From Cytophagales bacterium (lineage in GTDB: Bacteria; Bacteroidota; Bacteroidia; Cytophagales; ES-bin-26), in NCBI GenBank assembly GCA_014379925.1, contig JACMKY010000204.1, positions 1 to 6,808 on the forward strand: 6,808 bases of DNA, read 5' to 3'. The position numbers were made by a program, and so were the translations under genes. The notes below the pieces were generated by a model. The model did not search any database. It was not told where the DNA came from and saw nothing but the letters and a program-made list of their open reading frames with translations. This document shows, one piece after another, positions 1 through 6,588 of this stretch (position 1 is its first letter; each line of letters starts with the position of its first letter).

Positions 1-1
1 C

Positions 2-112
2 GCCGAAGTGATGGGCGGATCGCGGCCGGTAGCAACGACCATCGGCGTTTGTTGGTCCGCGTTCGGGTATCGGCCAGTCCTACTCCTTCGGAAGCGGAAA
101 GCTCCCCATTGA
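2..112 (+). CDS. Possible C-terminal tail of an upstream gene (partial)
   Basis: The second forward frame is open from the window edge to a TGA at 110-112, giving about 36 residues. A moderately hydrophobic stretch (ATTIGVCWSAFGYRPVLLL) is followed by a basic tail (RKRKAPH), the pattern of a membrane protein ending on the cytoplasmic side. I do not recognise the family. The first forward frame is also open here and runs into the antisense-free part of the next gene, so openness alone proves little. The call rests on the TGA lying about 100 bp before the next gene and on the hydrophobic-then-basic end. It could be noncoding. Confidence 0.3.
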   Translation, partial: AEVMGGSRPVATTIGVCWSAFGYRPVLLLRKRKAPH

Positions 113-176
113 TTGGCAGCCGAAAAAGCCAGCGGGAGGGATTTGCCCCGCGTGCCGCGTGCTTTTTTCAAATTTA

Positions 177-208
177 TTGCCCCCCATTTCCGCCAACGCC
201 TAGCTTTG
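177..208 (+). promoter_or_regulatory. Bacteroidota-type promoter of the first glycosyltransferase
   Basis: TAGCTTTG at 201-208 matches the Bacteroidota -7 consensus TAnnTTTG exactly. A TTG at 177-179 lies 21 bp upstream, inside the 17-23 bp spacing known for this promoter class. The ATG at 215 begins only 6 bp after the -7 box, so transcription should begin at or within a few bases of the start codon. This supports 215 rather than the upstream ATG at 113 as the start. Confidence 0.55.
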
Positions 209-214
209 CAGCCC

Positions 215-1018
215 ATGTACAACAACCAGAAAGTAGTGGTCGTGCTGCCGGCCTACAACGCGGCCCGTACCCTGGCGCAGACCTACCGCGAAATTCCCTT
301 CGAGCTGGTGGACGAGGTAGTGCTGGTGGACGATGCCAGCCGCGACGATACGGTGGCGGTGAGCCATCAGTTGGGCATCCGGCACGTGATCCGGCACGAA
401 CGCAACCAGGGCTACGGCGGCAACCAGAAAACCTGCTACCGCACCGCCCTCGCCCTCGGTGCCGACATCGTGGTCATGCTCCACCCTGACTACCAGTACA
501 CCCCCAAGCTCATCGTGGCCATGGTCTCCATCATCGGCAACGGCTTGTATCCGGTGGTGTTCGGTTCGCGCATTCTCGGCAAAGGCGCGTTGAAGGGCGG
601 CATGCCCCGCTACAAGTACGTCGCCAACCGCTTCCTGACCTTCTTCCAGAACGTATTGATGAACCAGAAGTTGTCGGAATACCACACGGGCTACCGGGCT
701 TATTCACGCCAGGTACTGGAGAGCCTGGACCTGAGCCACAACTCCGACGACTTTATCTTTGACAACGAAATGATCGCGCAGATCTTTTACCAAGGCTACG
801 ACATCGCCGAAGTGACCTGCCCGACCAAGTACTTTCGGGAAGCTTCTTCCATCAATTTTTCGCGCAGCCTGAAATACGGCGTGGGCGTGTTGGGGGTTTC
901 TCTGCGCTATTTTTTCACCAGACTGGGATGGATGCAGTGGAAGCTGCTAACCAATAGTCAGTTAAAAATGAACAATCATCCACCCCGAACGCCTGCGCGG
1001 CCCGGCCCGATGCGATAG
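215..1018 (+). CDS. Family 2 glycosyltransferase, DPM/DPG-synthase-like
   Basis: This predicted 267-residue cytoplasmic or membrane-associated GT-A enzyme should transfer a sugar from a nucleotide-sugar donor, probably to a polyprenyl phosphate or another envelope acceptor. Visible motifs are the nucleotide-binding start VVVVLPAYNAA (residues 7-17), VDDAS (38-42), NQGYGGNQK (64-72), the acidic metal-binding segment LHPDYQY (89-95, in place of a classical DxD) and the acceptor-side motif EYHTGYRAY (155-163). No convincing C-terminal membrane helices are present, unlike longer polyprenyl-phosphate GT2 enzymes. The start at 215 is chosen because the GT fold begins seven codons later and a -7 promoter box lies just before it. 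The in-frame ATG at 113 would add 34 residues unlike the family. The gene converges on another glycosyltransferase 20 bp downstream. Family assignment is firm, substrate is not. Confidence 0.9.
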   Translation: MYNNQKVVVVLPAYNAARTLAQTYREIPFELVDEVVLVDDASRDDTVAVSHQLGIRHVIRHERNQGYGGNQKTCYRTALALGADIVVMLHPDYQYTPKLIVAMVSIIGNGLYPVVFGSRILGKGALKGGMPRYKYVANRFLTFFQNVLMNQKLSEYHTGYRAYSRQVLESLDLSHNSDDFIFDNEMIAQIFYQGYDIAEVTCPTKYFREASSINFSRSLKYGVGVLGVSLRYFFTRLGWMQWKLLTNSQLKMNNHPPRTPARPGPMR

Positions 1019-1038
1019 AAAAAGACAATTGATATTGG

Positions 1039-1782
1039 TCAGGACAGGCGTCCGCGCCGGATGAGCTGGAAGAGGATTCTCCCCTGCTCGGCCAGGGTCG
1101 GCACGATGCCAAAGTGCCTGACGCAGATGTCAAACCGCTCTCTGACGGATTGAAGGCGGTTCTTGGCCGAGAGGCCGCCTTCCAGGTAGTTGCACCAGAC
1201 CAGGTCGGTCGCCCGGAAACTGCGGCAGTCCCTGGTTACCCGGATGACCCAGTCCAGATCGCTGGACACTTTCCAGGGTTCCGTCGCGTACGCCACGGCC
1301 TTCGACCGCCTCACCATCATCGCCTGGTGACAAATCACCATTCCGTTGATAAAAGTTTTGTAGGAGAGGTTCTTATCCGGTGGCTTTTTCTTGTGCCACG
1401 GCCGTTGCCCGCCTTCTTCCGTCACGATGACCGCATCCCCGTAGACAAAGTCTTCCCCGTTCGATTGGCGGAGGATGTCTTCCACCGTGGTTGCCTCGCG
1501 GAGGCAGTCGCCCGCGTTCATGTACCAGACGTAGTCGCCGGTGGCCAGCCGCAAACCTTTGTTCATGGCATCGTAAATACCCCCGTCCGGTTCCGATACC
1601 CACCGGGCAATGCGCGGTTCGTACTGCCGGATGAGGGCTACGGTGTTGTCTTTGGATGCCCCGTCCACGACGATGTATTCAACGTCGGGGTAGGTTTGGG
1701 CGATCACACTCCGGAGGGTACGTTCGATGAACTGCTCGGCGTTGTAACAGACGGTGATGATCGAAATCTTGGGTGAGGGCAT
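1039..1782 (-). CDS. Family 2 glycosyltransferase, WcaE-like
   Basis: The 247-residue product has the GT-A core of single-domain GT2 enzymes of exopolysaccharide, O-antigen or glycolipid clusters. Motifs are KISIITVCYNAEQFIERTL (5-23), VVDGASKDNT (38-47), the characteristic SEPDGGIYDAMNKG (63-76) and YMNAGD (87-92), whose Asp occupies the metal-binding DxD position. No membrane helices are seen, so it probably acts at the cytoplasmic membrane face. The ATG at 1782 is used because the GT fold starts at once. The open frame continues upstream to 1989, but that stretch reads into the DoxX gene in another frame. A weak promoter candidate lies upstream (TTG complement at 1879-1881, 20 bp, then TATCCTTA, complement of 1851-1858), matching TAnnTTTG in only six of eight positions. 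Its 110-bp gap from DoxX leaves co-transcription open. The acceptor is unknown. Confidence 0.9.
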   Translation of the reverse strand: MPSPKISIITVCYNAEQFIERTLRSVIAQTYPDVEYIVVDGASKDNTVALIRQYEPRIARWVSEPDGGIYDAMNKGLRLATGDYVWYMNAGDCLREATTVEDILRQSNGEDFVYGDAVIVTEEGGQRPWHKKKPPDKNLSYKTFINGMVICHQAMMVRRSKAVAYATEPWKVSSDLDWVIRVTRDCRSFRATDLVWCNYLEGGLSAKNRLQSVRERFDICVRHFGIVPTLAEQGRILFQLIRRGRLS

Positions 1783-1892
1783 AATGAGGCGACGCGCGTG
1801 CCCCGCTTTCGCAGGAGATGAATTGCCCGGGATTCCTGGCAAGCGTTCCGTAAGGATACCCCCCTTAGCCGGAATTTGCAACCTCCGCGCCG

Positions 1893-2264
1893 TCAGCCCC
1901 GGGTGAACCTCCAGGCCCACCCAATCAGCACCCCTTGCAAGGGCAACCGCACGACCGTCAGCCACCAACCAGGTTGGTAGTGGCGCCAATAGTCCAGCGT
2001 CATTTGAATGTTAGCGGGAAATACCGCGACCAACAAGGCGATGAGGAGCCACGCGGCCAAACGACGGGTAGCCGTTGGAATCAGCAGCAAGCCGAAAATC
2101 ACCTCGCACCCGCCGCTCAGGTAAACCAGCGCCACGGGAAAAGGCAGGCAAGGCGGCACAATCCGTTGGTAGAACGACGGGTGGAGGAAGTGATTGACCC
2201 CGGCTCCCACGTAGAGGAGGATCATGACCGAAAGCGAAAGTTTTTTCAGCCCATACCCTTTCAC
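1893..2264 (-). CDS. DoxX-like small integral membrane protein
   Basis: The product is 123 residues with about four hydrophobic segments (roughly 9-27, 41-63, 67-84 and 99-117), as in the DoxX/YphA family. The family pattern is clear: GVNHFLHPSFYQRIVPP (22-38), LVYLSGGCEVIFGLLLI (46-62) and LLVAVFPANIQM (77-88). DoxX relatives are cytoplasmic-membrane proteins sometimes linked to redox or thiol homeostasis, but no enzyme activity can be assigned here. The start is GTG at 2264. It shares four bases (GTGA) with the stop of the upstream DUF2807 gene, which implies translational coupling and one mRNA. The nearby ATG at 2254 is out of frame and soon meets a stop, which supports the GTG. The next in-frame ATG would remove the start of the first helix. 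Confidence 0.85.
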   Translation of the reverse strand: MKGYGLKKLSLSVMILLYVGAGVNHFLHPSFYQRIVPPCLPFPVALVYLSGGCEVIFGLLLIPTATRRLAAWLLIALLVAVFPANIQMTLDYWRHYQPGWWLTVVRLPLQGVLIGWAWRFTRG

Positions 2265-2971
2265 AGTTGATTTACGGAGCCCCCCAGGGTGGTATTGATC
2301 GCGCGTTTGGCGGGGCGGCCCCGGTAGCGGATGCTGCCCCCGGTACCCGCGGAGGCGTCGATGCTTTTGCTAGCCGATACTTGGGCCACCGCCCCGGTGT
2401 TGGCCCGGATGTTCACGACTTCGCTTTCCAGATCCTCGGCGTTCAGCTCGCCGCCCGTACTCACCGTGGTTTTCTGCACCGTGGCCCGGCCCGACACGTT
2501 GGCCTGTCCGCCCTCCCCCACTTCCAGACGCAGGCTGGTGGCTTGTACGTCCATTTTCAGGCGGCTGCCCGAATGGACCTCTACGGCCAAGTCGTCGGCC
2601 GTCACGACCGACTGGAACCGCACCTCCGCGCCACGTCCGGTGTGTAACCCGGTCAGGGCGACGTAGGTAATCAACACCCGGATCGGCCTCCGGCGGTTGG
2701 CCTGATCCTTTTCGAACAGCCCGTCCGTGTAATTTGTCTTGAGGGTGAGTTCCTTGCCGGAGGCGCTGACTGTCACTTCGTCCAGTTCCGCCGGCGTACC
2801 GAAAACCTGCACTTGCGCCTGGTCGCCCCCGGTGAGTTCCACCCGCAGGTTGCCCTGCAGCGTCAACTTCCGGAAGTCGCCCACGGGTACCTCGCGGGCG
2901 GGTTGGGCAAAACCAAGGGGTGCCCAAAACGCGCCCAGCACCAGGAAAAGAAAGACCACTGAAGTTTTCAT
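2261..2971 (-). CDS. Secreted DUF2807 (head-GIN, putative auto-transporter adhesin) protein
   Basis: The product is 236 residues. A signal peptide (MKTSVVFLFLVLGAFWAPLGFA, likely cleaved near residue 22) precedes a DUF2807 domain covering the rest. The domain is visible as short beta-rich repeats full of Gly, Ser, Ala and Asn: LTLQGNLRVELTGG near 35-48, GSRLKMDVQATSLRLEVGEGGQANVSG in the middle, and the family-type ending GGSIRYRGRP...TTLGGSVNQL. Such proteins are common in Bacteroidota and are annotated as putative adhesins, but their function is unproven. No lipobox cysteine or C-terminal sorting domain is seen, so a periplasmic or outer-membrane-associated place is inferred. The ATG at 2971 is chosen because the signal peptide starts there; an earlier in-frame start at 3016 would add 15 unrelated residues. 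It is the first gene of an operon with DoxX, overlapping it by four bases. Confidence 0.87.
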   Translation of the reverse strand: MKTSVVFLFLVLGAFWAPLGFAQPAREVPVGDFRKLTLQGNLRVELTGGDQAQVQVFGTPAELDEVTVSASGKELTLKTNYTDGLFEKDQANRRRPIRVLITYVALTGLHTGRGAEVRFQSVVTADDLAVEVHSGSRLKMDVQATSLRLEVGEGGQANVSGRATVQKTTVSTGGELNAEDLESEVVNIRANTGAVAQVSASKSIDASAGTGGSIRYRGRPAKRAINTTLGGSVNQL

Positions 2972-3361
2972 ACTCGTTTGAATAAGATGGCTAAGAATGC
3001 GACAAGGTACCATCAATTACGAAAACAAAACGAATCTATTGTGGTGAATGCCCGTTTGCGAAGGGCAGGGGGTTTGAATGCAGTAAACGTAAATGCCTGT
3101 TGATTGCCGAACCATCCGGGGACGTTTCCGTAACGGCGGTAAACCATCCTTACCACCGTGCATCCGCCACTCCTGATTACCGGCGATGACTTCGGCAAGG
3201 AGGTTGCCAAAGCCGAACCTTCGCTCCGCCGGTTTTCCCAATAGCCGCCGTCCGGGCCAGTTGGTTTTCGGTACATCCCAGCGGAGGCAAACGAAAGAAC
3301 CCCGGCCGATGGCCGGGGTTCTGCGATACGGTCAATGCAGTTTTCAACTTTCAACCGCGGG
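2972..3361. other. Intergenic region between the DUF2807 and CHRD genes
   Basis: This 390-bp stretch holds the intrinsic terminator of the CHRD gene at its right end and should hold the DUF2807-DoxX promoter at its left end. The best reverse-strand promoter candidate is TACCTTG (complement of 3003-3009), with a TTG complement at 3026-3028 16 bp further upstream. It is one T short of the TAnnTTTG consensus, so the call is weak. Open frames across the region are not coding-like: the longest on the reverse strand (3013-3399) runs through the terminator and into the end of the CHRD gene. No small RNA or riboswitch could be recognised. Confidence 0.5.
3296..3322 (-). terminator. Intrinsic terminator of the CHRD lipoprotein gene
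   Basis: A perfect 12-bp inverted repeat (AGAACCCCGGCC / GGCCGGGGTTCT) has a 3-base loop at 3308-3310. In the reverse-strand direction the right arm ends in TTCT and is followed by TTCGTTTG, a T-rich tail. On the forward strand no T run follows, so it is directional. It lies 40 bp past the TAA of the CHRD gene and insulates it from the DUF2807-DoxX operon. Confidence 0.85.
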
Positions 3362-5350
3362 TTAGAATGCGGTGGAACCCACGTTTCCCTGGGCGACAAT
3401 GGTACCTGGGCCGGTTTGGCCGAGGTAAACGTTGAGGTAGCCGTTGTAGGTCAACCACCCGGAGTAGGTGATTGCTTTTCCGTCCTTCAGGGCTTTCACG
3501 TTGGTTTTGCTGACGCCCGTCTGGCCGTCTACGTTACGGAGGTCAACCACGGCTTCTCCGCTCGCGCCGGCCACATTCTTAAAGAGGTGAGCCGGATAAA
3601 CGACACCCGCCGTGGTACCCGACAGGGTAAGGGTAACCAACGTGCTTCCGTTCTTGCGTTCTTCAAATTTGGCGTCGCCGGAGATGCCGGTAACGTCTTT
3701 CTGCAGCAAGGGATACGTCCGGCTGGCCCCCGTCAGTTTGTTGATTCCCACGTCACCCTGGGCAACCGCGGTGTTCAGGTCCGCTTCGGCGTAAACGTTG
3801 AGGTGGCCGTTGTATTCCAGCAGACGGGCGTACTGGAGGGTGGTGTCCCCCGCCGCGGCATCCAACTTCTTCACGTTGGTTTGGCTAATTCCGGTCCTGC
3901 CATCCACGTTGTTGAGAGAAATTACCACCCTACCCCCCTCGACGGCGGAATTGGTAAGAATGCGGGCCGGGTACGAACCAGCAGCGGGCGTGGCCACCAA
4001 CGTGAGGGTAACCAACGTATTGCCGCTGGCGCGCTCCTCGAAACGCGCCGTTCCGCCGAATCCCGTCGTGGTCAGTTGATCCAACCGGTATTCTTCCTTT
4101 TTACCCGTCAGCTCGTTCTTGCCGATGTCACCCTGGGCCAGCAGGGTACCCAAATCAGTCATGCTCTGGTGAACGTTGATGTAACCATTGAAGGTGACCA
4201 GGGAATCGTAGGAGATGGCCATCCCGCTGGCACCGTCCATTTTCCGCACGGTGGTCCGGCTCCGGCCGGTGGTGCCGTTCACGTCCGCCAGGGAAATCAC
4301 GATGGCGCCTCCTTCAACGGCGGTGTTGAGGTGCACGTGGGCCGGGTGTTGATTCCCGGCGGTCGTTTCGTTCAGATTGAGCGTGACGAGGGTGTTGCCG
4401 TTCTTCCGTTTGTCAAAACGAGCCGTACCGTTCACCCTGGCCACCTGTTTGGTGAACAACTGGTAGGTTTTGGTGGTCGTAGTAAGTTCGTTGCCGCCGA
4501 TGTCACCCTGCGAAACCGCGTTGGCCAGGTCAGCCGTGCCCTCGTACACCCGGAGGTGCCCGTCGAAGTCCATCAGTTGGTCGTACGTGATGTCGGTGCC
4601 GTCGTCCAGCTTTTTGATGTTCGTCGCGCCCTTGCCGGTGGTTCCGTTCACGCTGGTCAGGGATTTGGCGATGCCTTCGCCTTCCGCCGCGGAACGGAGG
4701 TGAAGTTGGGCCGGGTACTGGTTGCCGGCGGTTGCTTTGTCGAGTGCGATGGCGAGCAGGGTGGTGCCGTTGACGCGCTTGGTAAACGTAGCCGTTCCTT
4801 TCAGGCCCTTGGCACCCAGCGTATCCAGTGAATACGTTTTGCTGGTGGTACTCAATTCATTGATACCGATATCACCCTGCGCAATCAACTCGCCCAGGTT
4901 GTCCTGGCTGGCGTGCACGTTCACGTAACCGTTGAAGTCAATCAACTGGGCGTACGAGACGGGCGTCCCGTCGTCACGTTTGGTCACGTCGGTTTCGCTG
5001 TAACCCGACTCTCCGTCCACGTCGTTCAAGCTGATGACAATGGCGCCTCCTTCGGCGGCCGTGTTCAGGTGAATGTGAGCCGGGTGCGGAACGCCAACGG
5101 GACCCGCAGTCAGTTTTATTCTTACGGACGTAATATTATCCTTCTTTTCCAGAAAGGTAACCGTGCCACTGAGGTCGGGATTAGACACGGGCGACAAGGC
5201 GTACTGTTTCGTGTTTCCGGTAAGATTAAGATCTCCGGCTGGAATGAACGTTTCTTCGTCTTTGCAACTGTTTAACAATGAGCCAACAAATGCCAACAAC
5301 AGGAATAACGTTGGCTTAAACAATGGGTGATGGGGAGTGGGGGTTTTCAT
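3362..5350 (-). CDS. Surface-type lipoprotein with five tandem CHRD domains
   Basis: The 662-residue product begins with a lipoprotein signal: a basic n-region, a hydrophobic run LFLLLAFVG (15-23) and lipobox LLNSC with lipidated Cys29. The next residues, KDEE, match the K-(D/E)2 lipoprotein export signal described in Capnocytophaga, so display on the outer surface is inferred. After a short linker come five units of about 120 residues (48-170, 171-293, 294-418, 419-543, 544-662). Each has the order aromatic strand, (G/N)(T/D)A(R/T/K)F, YPA/HPAH, (D/N)V(D/N)G.TG, NGY.NV, AQGD(I/V)G. This is the chordin-type CHRD fold, normally present once or twice in bacterial proteins. The domain has no assigned catalysis. 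Units 1 and 3 keep HPAH(I/V)H and NVH; the others have degenerate versions. The start at 5350 places the signal peptide correctly; an ATG at 5374 would only add eight residues. The gene is single, with its own terminator. Confidence 0.88.
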   Translation of the reverse strand: MKTPTPHHPLFKPTLFLLLAFVGSLLNSCKDEETFIPAGDLNLTGNTKQYALSPVSNPDLSGTVTFLEKKDNITSVRIKLTAGPVGVPHPAHIHLNTAAEGGAIVISLNDVDGESGYSETDVTKRDDGTPVSYAQLIDFNGYVNVHASQDNLGELIAQGDIGINELSTTSKTYSLDTLGAKGLKGTATFTKRVNGTTLLAIALDKATAGNQYPAQLHLRSAAEGEGIAKSLTSVNGTTGKGATNIKKLDDGTDITYDQLMDFDGHLRVYEGTADLANAVSQGDIGGNELTTTTKTYQLFTKQVARVNGTARFDKRKNGNTLVTLNLNETTAGNQHPAHVHLNTAVEGGAIVISLADVNGTTGRSRTTVRKMDGASGMAISYDSLVTFNGYINVHQSMTDLGTLLAQGDIGKNELTGKKEEYRLDQLTTTGFGGTARFEERASGNTLVTLTLVATPAAGSYPARILTNSAVEGGRVVISLNNVDGRTGISQTNVKKLDAAAGDTTLQYARLLEYNGHLNVYAEADLNTAVAQGDVGINKLTGASRTYPLLQKDVTGISGDAKFEERKNGSTLVTLTLSGTTAGVVYPAHLFKNVAGASGEAVVDLRNVDGQTGVSKTNVKALKDGKAITYSGWLTYNGYLNVYLGQTGPGTIVAQGNVGSTAF
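3365..5209 (-). repeat. Five-unit CHRD-coding tandem repeat
   Basis: Units in reading order are 5209-4841 (123 codons), 4840-4472 (123), 4471-4097 (125), 4096-3722 (125) and 3721-3365 (119, the last one ending at the stop). Each full unit closes with a GD(I/V)G.N(E/K)L(T/S) segment and the next opens with an aromatic (K/R/E)(T/Q/E)Y. Unit 5 ends in GNVGSTAF instead. Units are clearly homologous in protein but differ at many DNA positions, so this is an established array and not a recent slippage product. Conserved DNA blocks such as GTCACCCTG recur at the unit junctions. Confidence 0.9.
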
Positions 5351-5656
5351 GAAGTTGTTTGATGCGTGGAACACTCCCGAAATATTCAGAAACCGGTAAA
5401 CATCTACAAAGTACCCCCGAACAATCCCTTGACGGGTAAGCCGGGAATGACTGAAAAATCCGCCCGTTTTGACGTTAGTCTTCTAAAACGCGGGATTTCT
5501 GACTTCCCCTCCGGTGGATTTGGCCGCGGCCGCGCCCGGCTTCTACCGGGACTGCGACCAGGCATTCCGCGGGGCGGCCATCCGCTTCCCGCAAGTGGGC
5601 GCACGCTTTGCCGGAGCTGCCTGTTGATTTTGGTAGTAACTTTTGACCCCGTACGT
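5351..5656. other. Divergent intergenic region between the CHRD and AraC genes
   Basis: This 306-bp stretch separates two genes read in opposite directions, so it should carry both promoters. For the CHRD gene, TACTTTG on the reverse strand (complement of 5407-5413) is a near match to TAnnTTTG with one base fewer in the spacer; no good TTG partner is seen. For the AraC gene, TAACTTTTG at 5637-5645 is a near match 11 bp before its ATG. A separated inverted repeat TGGCCGC (5521-5527) / GCGGCCA (5574-5580) and a small CCCGG/CCGGG hairpin (5535-5550) could be incidental in GC-rich DNA. The frame of the AraC gene stays open upstream to 5366, but that stretch looks unlike protein of this family. 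Confidence 0.45.
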
Positions 5657-6526
5657 ATGCACTATCTCTACCAAGACACCAACCTCAACGGCCGGCTTCT
5701 CCTGTTCGAGAAGCCGGCTGATCTGAAACGAGCGTTTTTTAAGGACCGCAACGAACGCTTGCTCACCATTGCCTGGAACACGGGCGACGACCAGCTCGTC
5801 AACATCGACGGCGTGAGCTACCCCTTTCCCCGCCACACGGTACTGCCGCTGATGGTCAATCAGTCGTTTGCGTTTAATCATCCCGAGCGGTTGATTGCCT
5901 GGCAGTTTAACCGCGAATTTTACTGCATTGTCGACCACGACAAAGAAGTCTCCTGCGTGGGCTTTCTGTTCTATGGGTCCAGTGGCGCATTATTTGTAAA
6001 GCTCGACGAAACTGAGCAGCGCCGGTTCGCTGCCTTGTTCCAAGTCTTTGCCGACGAGTTTTCGACCCGCGACAACATTCAGGGCGAGATGCTGCGGATG
6101 CTCCTCAAACGGCTCATCATCAAAGTGACCCGCCTGGGCAAAGAGCAATCGCTGGCCGCTGACCTGCCTGAGGTTCAACTGGACCTGGTGCGGCAGTTTA
6201 ACCTGCTGGTCGAGCATCACTACCGCCACAAGCACCGCGTAGCCGACTACGCCGATCTGCTTCACCGCTCGCCCAAAACGCTCACCAACCTTTTTGCGGT
6301 CTATAACCAAAAAAGCCCGCTCCAGGTAATTCACGACCGGGTTATGCTCGAAGCCAAGCGGTTACTCCTCTACACCGACAAGAATAACAAAGAAATTGCC
6401 CACGACCTGGGCTTCGAAGAGGTAGCGCATTTCGGCCGTTTCTTCAAGAGTAACGCCGGCTTGCCGCCCGGTGAGTTCAAACATACCGTCCGGCCGGCAG
6501 TGGTGGAAAAGCCCGCCGACGCGTGA
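5657..6526 (+). CDS. AraC-family transcriptional regulator with N-terminal cupin-like domain
   Basis: The 289-residue product has a sensor-like N-terminal half (about 1-150), with the conserved FNREFYCIVDHDKEVSC segment (84-100) and FYGSSG (105-110) typical of this Bacteroidota subgroup. A helical linker follows (DNIQGEMLRMLLKRLIIKVTR, near 139-159), then an AraC DNA-binding domain. Its first helix-turn-helix is near 194-217 (RVADYADLLHRSPKTLTNLF) and its second near 243-275 (NKEIAHDLGFEEVAHFGRFFKSNAG...P.EFK), the signature part of the family. It should bind DNA in the cytoplasm; the inducer is unknown. The start at 5657 is the last ATG before the conserved region, and upstream in-frame sequence looks noncoding. 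A strong hairpin lies within codons 11-22. The next gene downstream, a decarboxylase-like protein, is a plausible target. Confidence 0.9.
   Translation: MHYLYQDTNLNGRLLLFEKPADLKRAFFKDRNERLLTIAWNTGDDQLVNIDGVSYPFPRHTVLPLMVNQSFAFNHPERLIAWQFNREFYCIVDHDKEVSCVGFLFYGSSGALFVKLDETEQRRFAALFQVFADEFSTRDNIQGEMLRMLLKRLIIKVTRLGKEQSLAADLPEVQLDLVRQFNLLVEHHYRHKHRVADYADLLHRSPKTLTNLFAVYNQKSPLQVIHDRVMLEAKRLLLYTDKNNKEIAHDLGFEEVAHFGRFFKSNAGLPPGEFKHTVRPAVVEKPADA
5689..5720 (+). other. Strong hairpin inside the 5' end of the AraC coding sequence
   Basis: GCCGGCTTCTC (5691-5701) and GAGAAGCCGGC (5708-5718) form a perfect 11-bp stem with a 6-base loop. A G-U pair (5690/5719) and a C-G pair (5689/5720) can extend it to 13 bp. 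It begins 32 bases after the ATG. No T run directly follows, so it is not a normal intrinsic terminator. It could slow translation, or it could be a chance product of codon choice. Confidence 0.6.
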
Positions 6527-6588
6527 AACGGCTCGTTTACGGGTTCTGACCGGACTTGGTTAGCCGGATTCCCTCCGCAGTAGGCCGG

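Noticed and set aside
113..214. N-terminal extension of the first glycosyltransferase from the ATG at 113
   Set aside because: The added 34 residues do not belong to the GT fold and overlap a promoter box; the ATG at 215 fits the family start.
200..685. Open frame of 161 codons opposite the first glycosyltransferase
   Set aside because: It is antisense to a gene with clear GT2 motifs and shows only low-complexity Val/His/Ala-rich sequence.
1783..1989. N-terminal extension of the second glycosyltransferase
   Set aside because: It overlaps the DoxX gene in another frame and shows no homology-like features; the fold begins directly at 1782.
3013..3399. A 128-codon reverse-strand open frame between the CHRD and DUF2807 genes
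   Set aside because: It begins inside the CHRD gene end, runs through the intrinsic terminator and has a composition unlike the neighbouring proteins.
3335..4831. A 498-codon forward-strand open frame opposite the CHRD gene
   Set aside because: It mirrors the GC-biased codons of the repeat array; its own periodicity simply follows the CHRD units. It has no recognisable domain, and the reverse-strand gene has a signal peptide, domains and terminator.
3365..5209. CRISPR-like or satellite DNA repeat
   Set aside because: The period of about 370 bp is in frame and divergent at the DNA level; it encodes protein domains.
5366..5656. N-terminal extension of the AraC regulator by 97 codons
   Set aside because: The sequence is rich in Gly, Pro and Arg with no domain, covers the divergent promoter region, and the family's conserved part begins after 5657.
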